DNA of 5,357 bases, taken from contig CAMBGO010000163.1 in NCBI GenBank assembly GCA_945866165.1, positions 1 through 5,357 of the forward strand, in the 5' to 3' direction. Both the position numbers and the translations under genes were made by a program. The notes under the pieces were generated by a model that had not been told where the DNA came from, made no database searches, and was given only the letters and a program-made list of their open reading frames with translations. Numbering within the stretch: position 1 is the stretch's first letter; the number at the start of each line of letters is the position of its first letter. Source of the stretch: Chitinophaga pinensis. Lineage in GTDB: Bacteria > Bacteroidota > Bacteroidia > Chitinophagales > Chitinophagaceae. This document shows, in pieces, positions 1 through 5,357 of the stretch.

Positions 1-30
1 TTTGGTTTTAACAGTTCATACAATTGAAAA

Positions 31-534
31 TTGACTTACCTTATCGTCATATTACTTTTTGTTATTGCTTTTGGCCTCGCAAGTTTTGTATGGATTTATT
101 CCAAAAAGCCAAAAGCAGCACCTAAAATAATGCAACAAGATGCTTCAAATTCAACAATTCTTGTGTTGCAAGCCTATGAAAGATTAATTACGCTGTCGGA
201 GAGAATCGGATTTAATAAATTGACCGAAAGACTTTTATCCGACATTCTATCCGCAAATGAACAGGCAAATGTGTTTATAGAAGCGATTAGAAATGAATAT
301 GAATATAACCTATCCCAGCAAATATATGTATCTGACAAGGCATGGCAGATGGTTACTGATTTTAAAGAACAACAAATATTTATTATCCGTCAGTTAGTAA
401 ATGTAATCCCCAATAATGCTCAAGGAGCCGATTTGTCAACAGCCATGATTCAATTTATAAATGCGGACGAACAGGCTTCGCTACAATCAATAGTCATAGA
501 AACCCTTCGATTTGAGGCACGTCAACAATTCTAA
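31..534 (+). CDS. Small membrane-anchored protein of unknown function, upstream of the mutase
   Basis: This is a 167-residue protein with no function I can name. Residues about 3-23 form one hydrophobic membrane segment (LIVILLFVIAFGLASFVWIY), followed by a lysine-rich patch (KKPKAAPK) that suggests an N-out, C-in anchor. The remaining ~130 residues look helical and cytosolic, with stretches such as YERLITLSERIGF and EYEYNLSQQIYVS. I recall similar uncharacterised proteins next to mutase genes in Bacteroidota (possibly the family called DUF7935), but this is memory, not a search. The start is inferred: an in-frame TGA lies at 25-27, the only usual start codon before the membrane segment is TTG at 31, and the first in-frame ATG (residue 34) would remove the anchor. 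No Shine-Dalgarno is visible. The gene ends 19 bases before the mutase ATG, so the two are probably co-transcribed. The promoter must lie upstream of the window. Confidence 0.8.
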   Translation: MTYLIVILLFVIAFGLASFVWIYSKKPKAAPKIMQQDASNSTILVLQAYERLITLSERIGFNKLTERLLSDILSANEQANVFIEAIRNEYEYNLSQQIYVSDKAWQMVTDFKEQQIFIIRQLVNVIPNNAQGADLSTAMIQFINADEQASLQSIVIETLRFEARQQF

Positions 535-553
535 ACTACCTAACCTTAAACCT

Positions 554-2110
554 ATGGGCACAATTAGAAAAACAGATTCAGGAATAGAAATCAAGAAAGT
601 TTATAGTTCTGAAGATGTAAAGAAGGAGCAACCATTTCCAGGGGAATATCCATACACAAGAGGAATACAGGCAGATATGTATCGTGGAAAGAGTTGGACG
701 ATGAGGCAATATGCTGGGTTTTCGACTGCAGAAGAGAGCAATAAACGTTATCAGTTTTTATTATCGCAGGGTGTAACTGGACTAAGTGTAGCGTTTGATT
801 TGCCAACACAAATTGGATATGATAGTGACCACCCTCTTTCAGAAGGCGAGGTAGGCAAGGTTGGTGTGGCAATAGATTCAATAGAAGACATGGAAGCTCT
901 TTTCAAGGATATTCAACTTGAAAAAGTTTCGACATCCATGACAATCAATTCTACTGGATTTATTTTATTGGCTATGTATGTTGCACTTGCAAAAAAACAG
1001 GGTGCAGATCTTTCGAAACTTTCAGGTACTATCCAAAATGACATACTCAAGGAATATGCTGCAAGGGGAACATACATATACCCTCCAAAATCCTCTATGC
1101 GGATCATTACAGATATTTTTGAGTGGTGCAGTAGTTCGCTTCCAAAGTGGAACACAATATCCATTTCAGGATATCATATACGAGAGGCAGGTAGCAATGC
1201 AGTACAGGAAATTGCTTTTACACTGAGCAATGGCAAAGCCTATGTAAAAGCTGCAATTGAAAAAGGAGTAGATATAAATATATTAGGAAAAAGACTTTCT
1301 TTTTTCTTCAATTCACATAATAACTTTTTTGAGGAGATTGCAAAATTCAGGGCTGCAAGAATTATATGGGCTGATATAATGAAGTCATTTGGCGCAACTG
1401 ATCCCAAAGCAATGATGCTCCGGTTTCATGCCCAAACTGGTGGAAGTACATTAACACAGCAACAGCCTCTCAATAACATTTCAAGAATTACACTCCAGGC
1501 ATTGGCTGCTGTTCTAGGAGGTGCACAATCATTACATACAAATGGATATGATGAAGCATTAAGTCTTCCGTCTGAAGAAGCTGCACAAATAGCCCTAAGA
1601 ACCCAACAGATTATTGCATTTGAATCTGGCGTTGCAGATACAGCGGACCCACTTGGAGGATCCTATTTCATAGAATCACTTACAGATACAATGGTATCAG
1701 AAAGCCTTAAAATTATTAGTCAGATTGATGATATGGGAGGCAGTGTTCGTGCAATCGAAGAAGGATTTATGCAAGAACAAATTGCAAGAAGCGCATATAC
1801 ATATCAGCAGGAAATTGAAAATAAAGACAAAATCATTGTGGGAGTAAATAGCTTTGAAAACAACAATGAGATTGAACCTCAAAACAATTTAGTTGATGAT
1901 CAAATTCAAGGAATTCAAATAGAAAAGATTAAGAATCTCAAAACAAGAAGAGATAACGAATTGGCATCAAGCTGTCTTGCTGAAATCGAACAAGCTGCAA
2001 AAGGAAATACAAACCTAATGCCCATCGTTATCAAAGCGGTTGAAAACAATTGTACATTGGGTGAAATAGCAGGATGCCTTAGGACTGTTTTTGGTGAATA
2101 TAAAAGTTAA
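554..2110 (+). CDS. Methylmalonyl-CoA mutase, catalytic (large) subunit without B12-binding domain
   Basis: This enzyme should catalyse the adenosylcobalamin-dependent interconversion of (R)-methylmalonyl-CoA and succinyl-CoA in propionyl-CoA metabolism. The 518 residues cover the TIM-barrel catalytic domain. Aligned from memory to the Propionibacterium shermanii enzyme, a constant offset of 36 fits with no gaps through the active-site region. Tyr53 matches Tyr89 (RQYAGFS), Ala80 matches Ala116 (SVAFDLPT), Gln161 and Arg171 match Gln197 and Arg207 (TIQNDILKE onward), and His208 matches His244 (SISGYH). Tyr and Ala at the first two positions favour a true methylmalonyl-CoA mutase over 2-hydroxyisobutyryl-CoA mutase, which I recall having Ile and Asp there. 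The protein stops at FGEYKS, where fused enzymes continue into the cobalamin domain with DxHxxG, so a separate B12 subunit is required and is not in this window. ATG 554 was chosen; an in-frame TTG at 512 would add 14 residues and overlap the upstream gene by 23 bases. The family's longer N-terminal arm is missing with either start. Confidence 0.93.
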   Translation: MGTIRKTDSGIEIKKVYSSEDVKKEQPFPGEYPYTRGIQADMYRGKSWTMRQYAGFSTAEESNKRYQFLLSQGVTGLSVAFDLPTQIGYDSDHPLSEGEVGKVGVAIDSIEDMEALFKDIQLEKVSTSMTINSTGFILLAMYVALAKKQGADLSKLSGTIQNDILKEYAARGTYIYPPKSSMRIITDIFEWCSSSLPKWNTISISGYHIREAGSNAVQEIAFTLSNGKAYVKAAIEKGVDINILGKRLSFFFNSHNNFFEEIAKFRAARIIWADIMKSFGATDPKAMMLRFHAQTGGSTLTQQQPLNNISRITLQALAAVLGGAQSLHTNGYDEALSLPSEEAAQIALRTQQIIAFESGVADTADPLGGSYFIESLTDTMVSESLKIISQIDDMGGSVRAIEEGFMQEQIARSAYTYQQEIENKDKIIVGVNSFENNNEIEPQNNLVDDQIQGIQIEKIKNLKTRRDNELASSCLAEIEQAAKGNTNLMPIVIKAVENNCTLGEIAGCLRTVFGEYKS

Positions 2111-2491
2111 CTAAATCCAACGAACATAAAACTCATTGAATTCTGTTCGAAAATCATTTACATCATTTTCGAAATTTTCAAATTTTTCATGCAGATTTTG
2201 ATGATGAATTAACTGCACCTCCTTATCAAGAGAATTTGAAAAAACAAGTTCAAACTCAATTTCATTCAAATGTTCTGAAACGTAAATCGAGAGTTCGTTT
2301 AATTGAATAAATAGAGCGTCCAATCTTTCACTGAATACATTTTTATTTAATTCAATCTGAGGAGAATAATCCAACACATCAAGTGCATCCATACGGTCCT
2401 TAATAATCTTTAAATACGATCTATAGAATTCCAGGGAGTTCAGCCATTCAATATGCTCTGATTTGTGAGGGGATGTTTCTGTGATCAGCAT
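2111..2491 (-). CDS. Small acidic helical protein of unknown function
   Basis: I do not recognise a function. From ATG 2491 the product has 126 residues, is rich in Glu, Asp and Asn, and has no signal peptide, membrane segment or cysteine. It appears almost entirely alpha-helical with coiled-coil-like heptad spacing, as in LDALFIQLNELSIYVSEHL and the segment FENFENDVNDFRTEF. The N-terminal pattern HIEWLNSLEFYRSYLKI resembles short uncharacterised proteins I recall from Bacteroidota. The frame stays open upstream, allowing ATG at 2530 or GTG at 2533 (139 or 140 residues). I prefer 2491 because the recalled family begins near this point and because a promoter-like element lies at 2507-2536, between the alternatives. 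The stop (TAG on the minus strand) directly adjoins the mutase TAA. The gene lies downstream of the ABC-F gene on the same strand, 111 bases after its stop, so read-through transcription is possible. Confidence 0.78.
   Translation of the reverse strand: MLITETSPHKSEHIEWLNSLEFYRSYLKIIKDRMDALDVLDYSPQIELNKNVFSERLDALFIQLNELSIYVSEHLNEIEFELVFSNSLDKEVQLIHHQNLHEKFENFENDVNDFRTEFNEFYVRWI
2146..2173. terminator. Perfect 9-bp inverted repeat, possible terminator of the mutase transcript
   Basis: TTCGAAAAT (2146-2154) and ATTTTCGAA (2165-2173) are exact reverse complements separated by a 10-base loop. The structure begins 36 bases after the mutase stop, and on the plus strand it is followed by T-rich sequence (ATTTTCAAATTTTTC). 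It lies inside the 3' coding end of the opposing small gene, because there is no intergenic space for a terminator. The stem has only two G-C pairs, so strength is doubtful, and chance in AT-rich coding sequence is possible. Confidence 0.35.
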
Positions 2492-2506
2492 TGTATTTAT
2501 TTTAAC

Positions 2507-2536
2507 CAAATATCGGTTACAGGCAAGCATCACAAA
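2507..2536 (-). promoter_or_regulatory. Candidate promoter for the small acidic protein gene
   Basis: On the minus strand TTTG (2536-2533) is followed after 18 bases by GATATTTG (2514-2507), which matches TAnnTTTG except at the first base. The start of transcription would be near 2503, about 12 bases before the ATG at 2491. If this is real, the alternative starts at 2530 and 2533 are upstream of the transcript, which supports the shorter protein. Confidence 0.35.
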
Positions 2537-2549
2537 TATGATTGACCAC

Positions 2550-2574
2550 GATAAAAGAGATGATCTTTATCATC
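2550..2574. repeat. Overlapping inverted repeats downstream of the ABC-F gene
   Basis: Two alternative foldings share this spot in the 111-base gap. GATGAT (2559-2564) pairs with ATCATC (2569-2574) around a 4-base loop. Alternatively GATAAAAGA (2550-2558) pairs with TCTTTATC (2564-2571) with one bulged base. The repeat lies about 30-50 bases past the ABC-F stop, where a terminator would be expected, but there is no clear U-tract on the minus strand. A direct repeat ATGATCTT occurs at 2560-2567 and 2578-2585. Confidence 0.3.
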
Positions 2575-2602
2575 AATATGATCTTATAGGAAAAAATCAA
2601 TA

Positions 2603-4228
2603 TTATGCATACATCTCCTCACGAAGTTGATGCACGCGCTTATCCTCAAAATATTCATCGAATGTCATCAATCGGTCAATTGTCCCTTTTGGAGTTAATT
2701 CAATAATACGGGTGGCAACCGTTTGCATAAAAGTATGATCGTGTGAAGTTAAGAGTACAACACCAGGGAAGTTGATACAGCCTTCATTGAAACTTTGGAG
2801 ACTCTCCAAATCAAGGTGGTTAGTTGGTTGATCAAGCATAACACAGTTTGGACTTTGCAACATCATTCTACTTACCATGCAACGCACTTTTTCTCCCCCA
2901 CTCAACACCTTTGTTTTTTTCTGGATATCATCACCAGAGAATAACATCTTGCCTAAGAAACCACGAAGAAAAGGCTCATCGGCATCCGTTACATGTGCTG
3001 GAACAAATTGTCGCAACCATTCCATCAGCGAATCGTCACTATTAAAAAACTGAGTGTTCTCAACAGGAAGATATGATTTGGTGATTGTTGTACCCCACTC
3101 GTATTTTCCAGCATCAGCGGGTTGCAAATCATTGATGATTTCAAAGAATGCTGTTATAGCCAATGCGTCCTTGCTGATAAGCGCAATCTTTTCACCTTTG
3201 TTAACAGTGAAGTTTATCTTATTAAATAACAAACGTCCATCAACAGATTTGGACAGGCCCTCCACATGCAAAATCTGATTGCCCACTTCTCGCAATGGCT
3301 GGAAAATGATGCCAGGATATTTTCTATTGGATGGTTCAATTTCATCAATAGTAAGTTTTTCAAGAGCCTTTTTCCTAGAAGTTGCCTGCTTTGACTTCGA
3401 TGCGTTGGCACTGAAGCGCGCAATGAAATCCAATAATGCCTGACGCTTGTCTTCTGTCTTTTTATTCTTATCATTTATTTGGCGTGCCATCAATTGAGAT
3501 GACTCATACCAAAAAGTATAGTTTCCTGTAAAAACCTTGATCTTTTGTCTGTCAACATCCGCTACATGGGTACATACAGCATCTAAAAAATGTCGGTCGT
3601 GGCTAACCACCAACACAATATTCTCATAGTCTGCCAAAAAATTCTCAAGCCAACCTATGGTTTCAATGTCAAGGCCGTTGGTAGGCTCATCGAGTAACAA
3701 AATGTCTGGATTTCCAAAAAGTGCTTGTGCAAGCAATACCCTCAGCTTCATATTGGATGGCATATCCTTCATCAAGGTTTGGTGGTACATTTCCGTAACA
3801 CCCAGGTCATTTAAAAAAGTGGCAGCATCACTTTCAGCGGTATACCCACCCATTTCACCAAATTCCCCCTCAAGTTCACCAGCACGTATTCCATCCGCTT
3901 CAGAAAAATCTTCTTTAGCATAAATCAATTCACGTTCCTGAGAAATTGACCACATTTTTTTATGCCCCATCAACACCGTATTCAAAACAGTTTGCTCGTC
4001 AAATTGAAATTGATTCTGATTCAACACTGCAAGTCGTTCCCCAGTAGTAATTTCTATAGTTCCTTTATTAGGCTCAATTTCACCACTCAAAATTTTTAAA
4101 AAGGTACTCTTACCTGCTCCATTTGCACCAATTACACCATAACAGTTACCCTTTACAAAATTGATGTTAACCTCGTCAAAGAGAACCCTTTTACCATAGG
4201 CCAATGTGATATTCCTAGCACTAATCAT
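2603..4228 (-). CDS. ABC-F family ATPase, YbiT/YkpA-like, with one degenerate ATP site
   Basis: ABC-F proteins are soluble tandem ATPases without membrane domains that bind the ribosomal E site and influence translation. This 541-residue protein has the usual order. NBD1 (about 1-240) carries Walker A GANGAGKST at 34-42, Walker B ILLLDE ending at Glu181 and H-loop His210. A charged linker of the P-site-tRNA-contacting type spans about 245-300, with RFSANASKSKQATSR at 271-285. NBD2 (about 315-520) carries an intact signature LSGGE at 442-446 and H-loop His496. The arm (about 85-135) and linker closely match E. coli YbiT as I recall it. Several elements are degenerate: the NBD1 signature is PSNMK (157-161), the NBD2 P-loop is SKDALAITA (352-360) with no Gly-rich loop or Lys, and the NBD2 catalytic Glu is Gln467 (LDQPTN). 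The start is firm: an in-frame TGA lies 18 bases upstream of the ATG with no other usual start between. A housekeeping translation factor is more likely than antibiotic resistance. Confidence 0.95.
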   Translation of the reverse strand: MISARNITLAYGKRVLFDEVNINFVKGNCYGVIGANGAGKSTFLKILSGEIEPNKGTIEITTGERLAVLNQNQFQFDEQTVLNTVLMGHKKMWSISQERELIYAKEDFSEADGIRAGELEGEFGEMGGYTAESDAATFLNDLGVTEMYHQTLMKDMPSNMKLRVLLAQALFGNPDILLLDEPTNGLDIETIGWLENFLADYENIVLVVSHDRHFLDAVCTHVADVDRQKIKVFTGNYTFWYESSQLMARQINDKNKKTEDKRQALLDFIARFSANASKSKQATSRKKALEKLTIDEIEPSNRKYPGIIFQPLREVGNQILHVEGLSKSVDGRLLFNKINFTVNKGEKIALISKDALAITAFFEIINDLQPADAGKYEWGTTITKSYLPVENTQFFNSDDSLMEWLRQFVPAHVTDADEPFLRGFLGKMLFSGDDIQKKTKVLSGGEKVRCMVSRMMLQSPNCVMLDQPTNHLDLESLQSFNEGCINFPGVVLLTSHDHTFMQTVATRIIELTPKGTIDRLMTFDEYFEDKRVHQLREEMYA

Positions 4229-4256
4229 AATGATTCGATTTATTCATTTGAGGTTG

Positions 4257-4291
4257 CAAAGTTAATCTATTTGACTGTTTTGAAGTACAAA
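4257..4291 (-). promoter_or_regulatory. Candidate Bacteroidota-type promoter for the ABC-F gene
   Basis: Reading the minus strand, a perfect TAnnTTTG -7 element (TAACTTTG) occupies 4264-4257. A TTTG -33 element lies at 4291-4288, with a 23-base spacer, at the upper end of the range I recall for Flavobacterium promoters. Transcription would start near 4253, giving an AT-rich leader of about 25 bases before the ATG at 4228. The position and the full match to the -7 consensus make this the best promoter candidate in the window. Confidence 0.55.
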
Positions 4292-4304
4292 AATGATATT
4301 CTTG
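4270..4304 (+). promoter_or_regulatory. Weak candidate promoter for the M20 amidohydrolase gene
   Basis: TTTG at 4270-4273 is followed after 23 bases by TATTCTTG at 4297-4304, which matches TAnnTTTG at all defined positions but one. Transcription would start near 4308 and leave a leader of about 95 bases. It physically overlaps the candidate ABC-F promoter on the other strand. An alternative -7 element, TAATTTTC at 4377-4384, also has one mismatch but lacks an upstream TTTG at proper spacing. Confidence 0.3.
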
Positions 4305-4336
4305 CCACTTGAAACAAGCATTTGAAATAATGATTA

Positions 4337-4383
4337 AAAATCAACCAAAAAAGGAATTTCATATTCTTTAAATGGTTAATTTT
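4337..4383 (+). repeat. Imperfect inverted repeat in the leader of the amidohydrolase gene
   Basis: AAAATCAACC (4337-4346) and GGTTAATTTT (4374-4383) pair at 9 of 10 positions with one A-C mismatch, around a 27-base loop, ending 20 bases before the ATG. It could be a leader hairpin or a protein-binding dyad. In such AT-rich sequence it could also be chance. I do not recognise any riboswitch family here. Confidence 0.25.
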
Positions 4384-4403
4384 CAACATAAAATCAATTA
4401 TAA

Positions 4404-5357
4404 ATGAGAAATAAATTAATCCTAGCCATACTACCACTGTGTTTGATGGCTTTATCTATCAAGGCCCAAACGGCTTTACAAAACCAAATTGACAACAAGG
4501 CAAAGGCTATTTCTGCTAAACTAGTTGAATGGAGAAGGCATATACACCAAAACCCAGAGTTGGGAAATAGAGAGTTCAAAACGATGGAATTCATTGCGGC
4601 ACACCTTAAAAGCCTTGGACTAGAAGTAACTACCGGTGTGGCTAAGACTGGCGTAGTGGCTATCTTAAAAGGTGGCAAGCCTGGCCCAATTATTGCACTC
4701 AGAGCAGATATTGATGCCCTGCCTGTAAAGGAAAGAGTAGATGTTCCATATAAATCAGTTGCTGTGGCTGAATACAATGGAACCAATGTTTCAGTTATGC
4801 ATGCATGCGGACATGACACACACACTTCAATCTTAATGGGGACCGCAGAAGTATTGTCATCAATGAAAAAAGACATTGCAGGAACAGTTAAGTTCTTCTT
4901 TCAACCTGCAGAAGAGGGATCACCTGGCAACGAAGAAGGTGGTGCTCCATTAATGATCAAGGAGGGTGTTATGGAAAACCCTTCAGTAGAGGCTGTATTT
5001 GGATTACACATCGCATCAAGTTTAGAAATTGGTAGTATAAAATATGTTAGTGGTTCAATGATGGCATCATCAGATTGGTTTACCATTAAAATAAAAGGAA
5101 AACAAACCCATGGATCATCACCTTGGTCTGGCATAGATCCTATTGTCGTTGGCGCTCAATTGATAAATCAATTTCAAACGATTGTAAGCAGACAAGAAGA
5201 CCTAACTATTGCACCTGTTGTAATCACAGTTGGAAAATTTCATAGTGGAGTAAGATCAAACATCATCCCAGAAGATGCAGAAATGGAAGGTACCATTAGA
5301 ACACTTGACAGTAAGATGCAAAAAGATGTGCATGAAAAAATGAAAAATATTGCAAAG
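4404..5357 (+). CDS. Exported M20 family amidohydrolase (M20D-like), 3' end cut by window edge
   Basis: The reading frame is open to the last base and gives 318 residues; the family is usually about 400-440 long. An in-frame TAA (4401-4403) directly precedes the ATG, which fixes the start. Residues 1-21 form a Sec signal peptide: MRNK, then a hydrophobic core, then SIKA with likely cleavage before Gln22. The mature enzyme is therefore probably periplasmic or secreted. The M20 motifs are HIHQNPELG (46-54), RADIDALP (100-107), the metal ligands Cys135 and His137 in HACGHD, the PAEEG pair Glu170/Glu171 (general base and metal ligand), His202 in GLH, and His236 (QTHGSSPW) in the lid/dimerisation domain. 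The final metal-binding His near the C-terminus lies beyond the window. Relatives hydrolyse N-acyl amino acids, hippurate or auxin conjugates; the substrate here cannot be read from sequence. The gene is divergent from the ABC-F gene, with 175 bases between starts and no Shine-Dalgarno. Confidence 0.93.
   Translation, partial: MRNKLILAILPLCLMALSIKAQTALQNQIDNKAKAISAKLVEWRRHIHQNPELGNREFKTMEFIAAHLKSLGLEVTTGVAKTGVVAILKGGKPGPIIALRADIDALPVKERVDVPYKSVAVAEYNGTNVSVMHACGHDTHTSILMGTAEVLSSMKKDIAGTVKFFFQPAEEGSPGNEEGGAPLMIKEGVMENPSVEAVFGLHIASSLEIGSIKYVSGSMMASSDWFTIKIKGKQTHGSSPWSGIDPIVVGAQLINQFQTIVSRQEDLTIAPVVITVGKFHSGVRSNIIPEDAEMEGTIRTLDSKMQKDVHEKMKNIAK

Noticed and set aside
591..1226. Several open frames of 80-100 codons overlapping the mutase gene on both strands
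   Set aside because: They lie in the most conserved part of the mutase catalytic domain, and their translations show no recognisable domain.
2828..3184. Second ABC-F domain changes as sequencing error or pseudogene decay
   Set aside because: The frame is intact, the flanking residues and the LSGGE and H-loop motifs are well conserved, and the altered residues are clean substitutions, as in functional relatives I recall.
3214..3474. Open frame of 86 codons on the minus strand in another frame of the ABC-F gene
   Set aside because: It overlaps the linker and start of NBD2 in a shifted frame. The main frame continues uninterrupted, so this is neither a frameshift remnant nor a separate gene.
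3657..3923. Open frame of 88 codons on the plus strand inside the ABC-F gene
   Set aside because: It is antisense to the NBD1 signature and Walker B coding region, which is strongly conserved. The translation is Ser/Pro-rich and resembles no known protein.
4404..4466. Possible lipoprotein signal (LPLC at residues 10-13 of the amidohydrolase)
   Set aside because: It does not fit the lipobox (Leu-Ala/Ser-Gly/Ala-Cys), the Cys lies in the middle of the hydrophobic core, and a normal cleavage site (KA before Gln22) follows.
4797..4808. Alternating ATGCATGCATGC tract
   Set aside because: It encodes Met-His-Ala-Cys of the conserved HACGH metal-binding motif, so codon choice explains it and no site is needed.
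4394..5134. Two open frames on the minus strand opposite the amidohydrolase (4394-4876 and 4901-5134)
   Set aside because: The plus-strand frame shows a signal peptide and all expected M20 metal motifs. The antisense translations look like compositional shadows.
1..5357. Defence system, mobile element, CRISPR array or novel gene cluster
   Set aside because: All long frames belong to metabolic, translation or hydrolase families or to small unknown proteins. I saw no transposase, integrase, regularly spaced repeats, tRNA cloverleaf or rRNA sequence, and no clear shift in base composition.

Overview
The window looks like ordinary chromosomal DNA from an AT-rich member of the Bacteroidota, probably near Chitinophagaceae or Sphingobacteriia. 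The evidence is the homology flavour of all five genes, the absence of Shine-Dalgarno sequences before the starts, promoter-like elements of the Bacteroidota TTTG / TAnnTTTG type, and a signal peptide ending in the '..KAQ' style common in that phylum. I see no mobile element, CRISPR array, tRNA or rRNA, and no convincing new multi-gene system.

Layout. (1) Bases 31-2110, plus strand: a two-gene cluster. A small membrane-anchored protein of unknown function with a TTG start is followed after 19 bases by a methylmalonyl-CoA mutase catalytic subunit that lacks a fused B12-binding domain. (2) Bases 2111-2491, minus strand: a small acidic helical protein of unknown function. Its stop codon directly abuts the mutase stop codon with no base between. 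A perfect 9-bp inverted repeat lies just inside it and could terminate the mutase transcript. (3) Bases 2603-4228, minus strand: a YbiT/YkpA-like ABC-F ATPase in which one of the two composite ATP sites is intact and the other has lost its key residues on both faces. (4) Bases 4229-4403: a 175-base divergent intergenic region with candidate promoters facing both ways. (5) Bases 4404 to the window end, plus strand: the first 318 codons of an exported M20 family amidohydrolase, cut by the window edge.

How they fit together. The mutase would interconvert methylmalonyl-CoA and succinyl-CoA in propionate metabolism, but it needs a separate cobalamin-binding subunit that is not in this window. The ABC-F protein should act on the ribosome, and the amidohydrolase should act outside the cytoplasm on N-acylated amino acids or similar amides. 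I see no reason to place these three functions in one pathway. The best candidates for a second look are the asymmetric decay of the ABC-F ATP sites and the zero-gap convergent gene end with its embedded inverted repeat.
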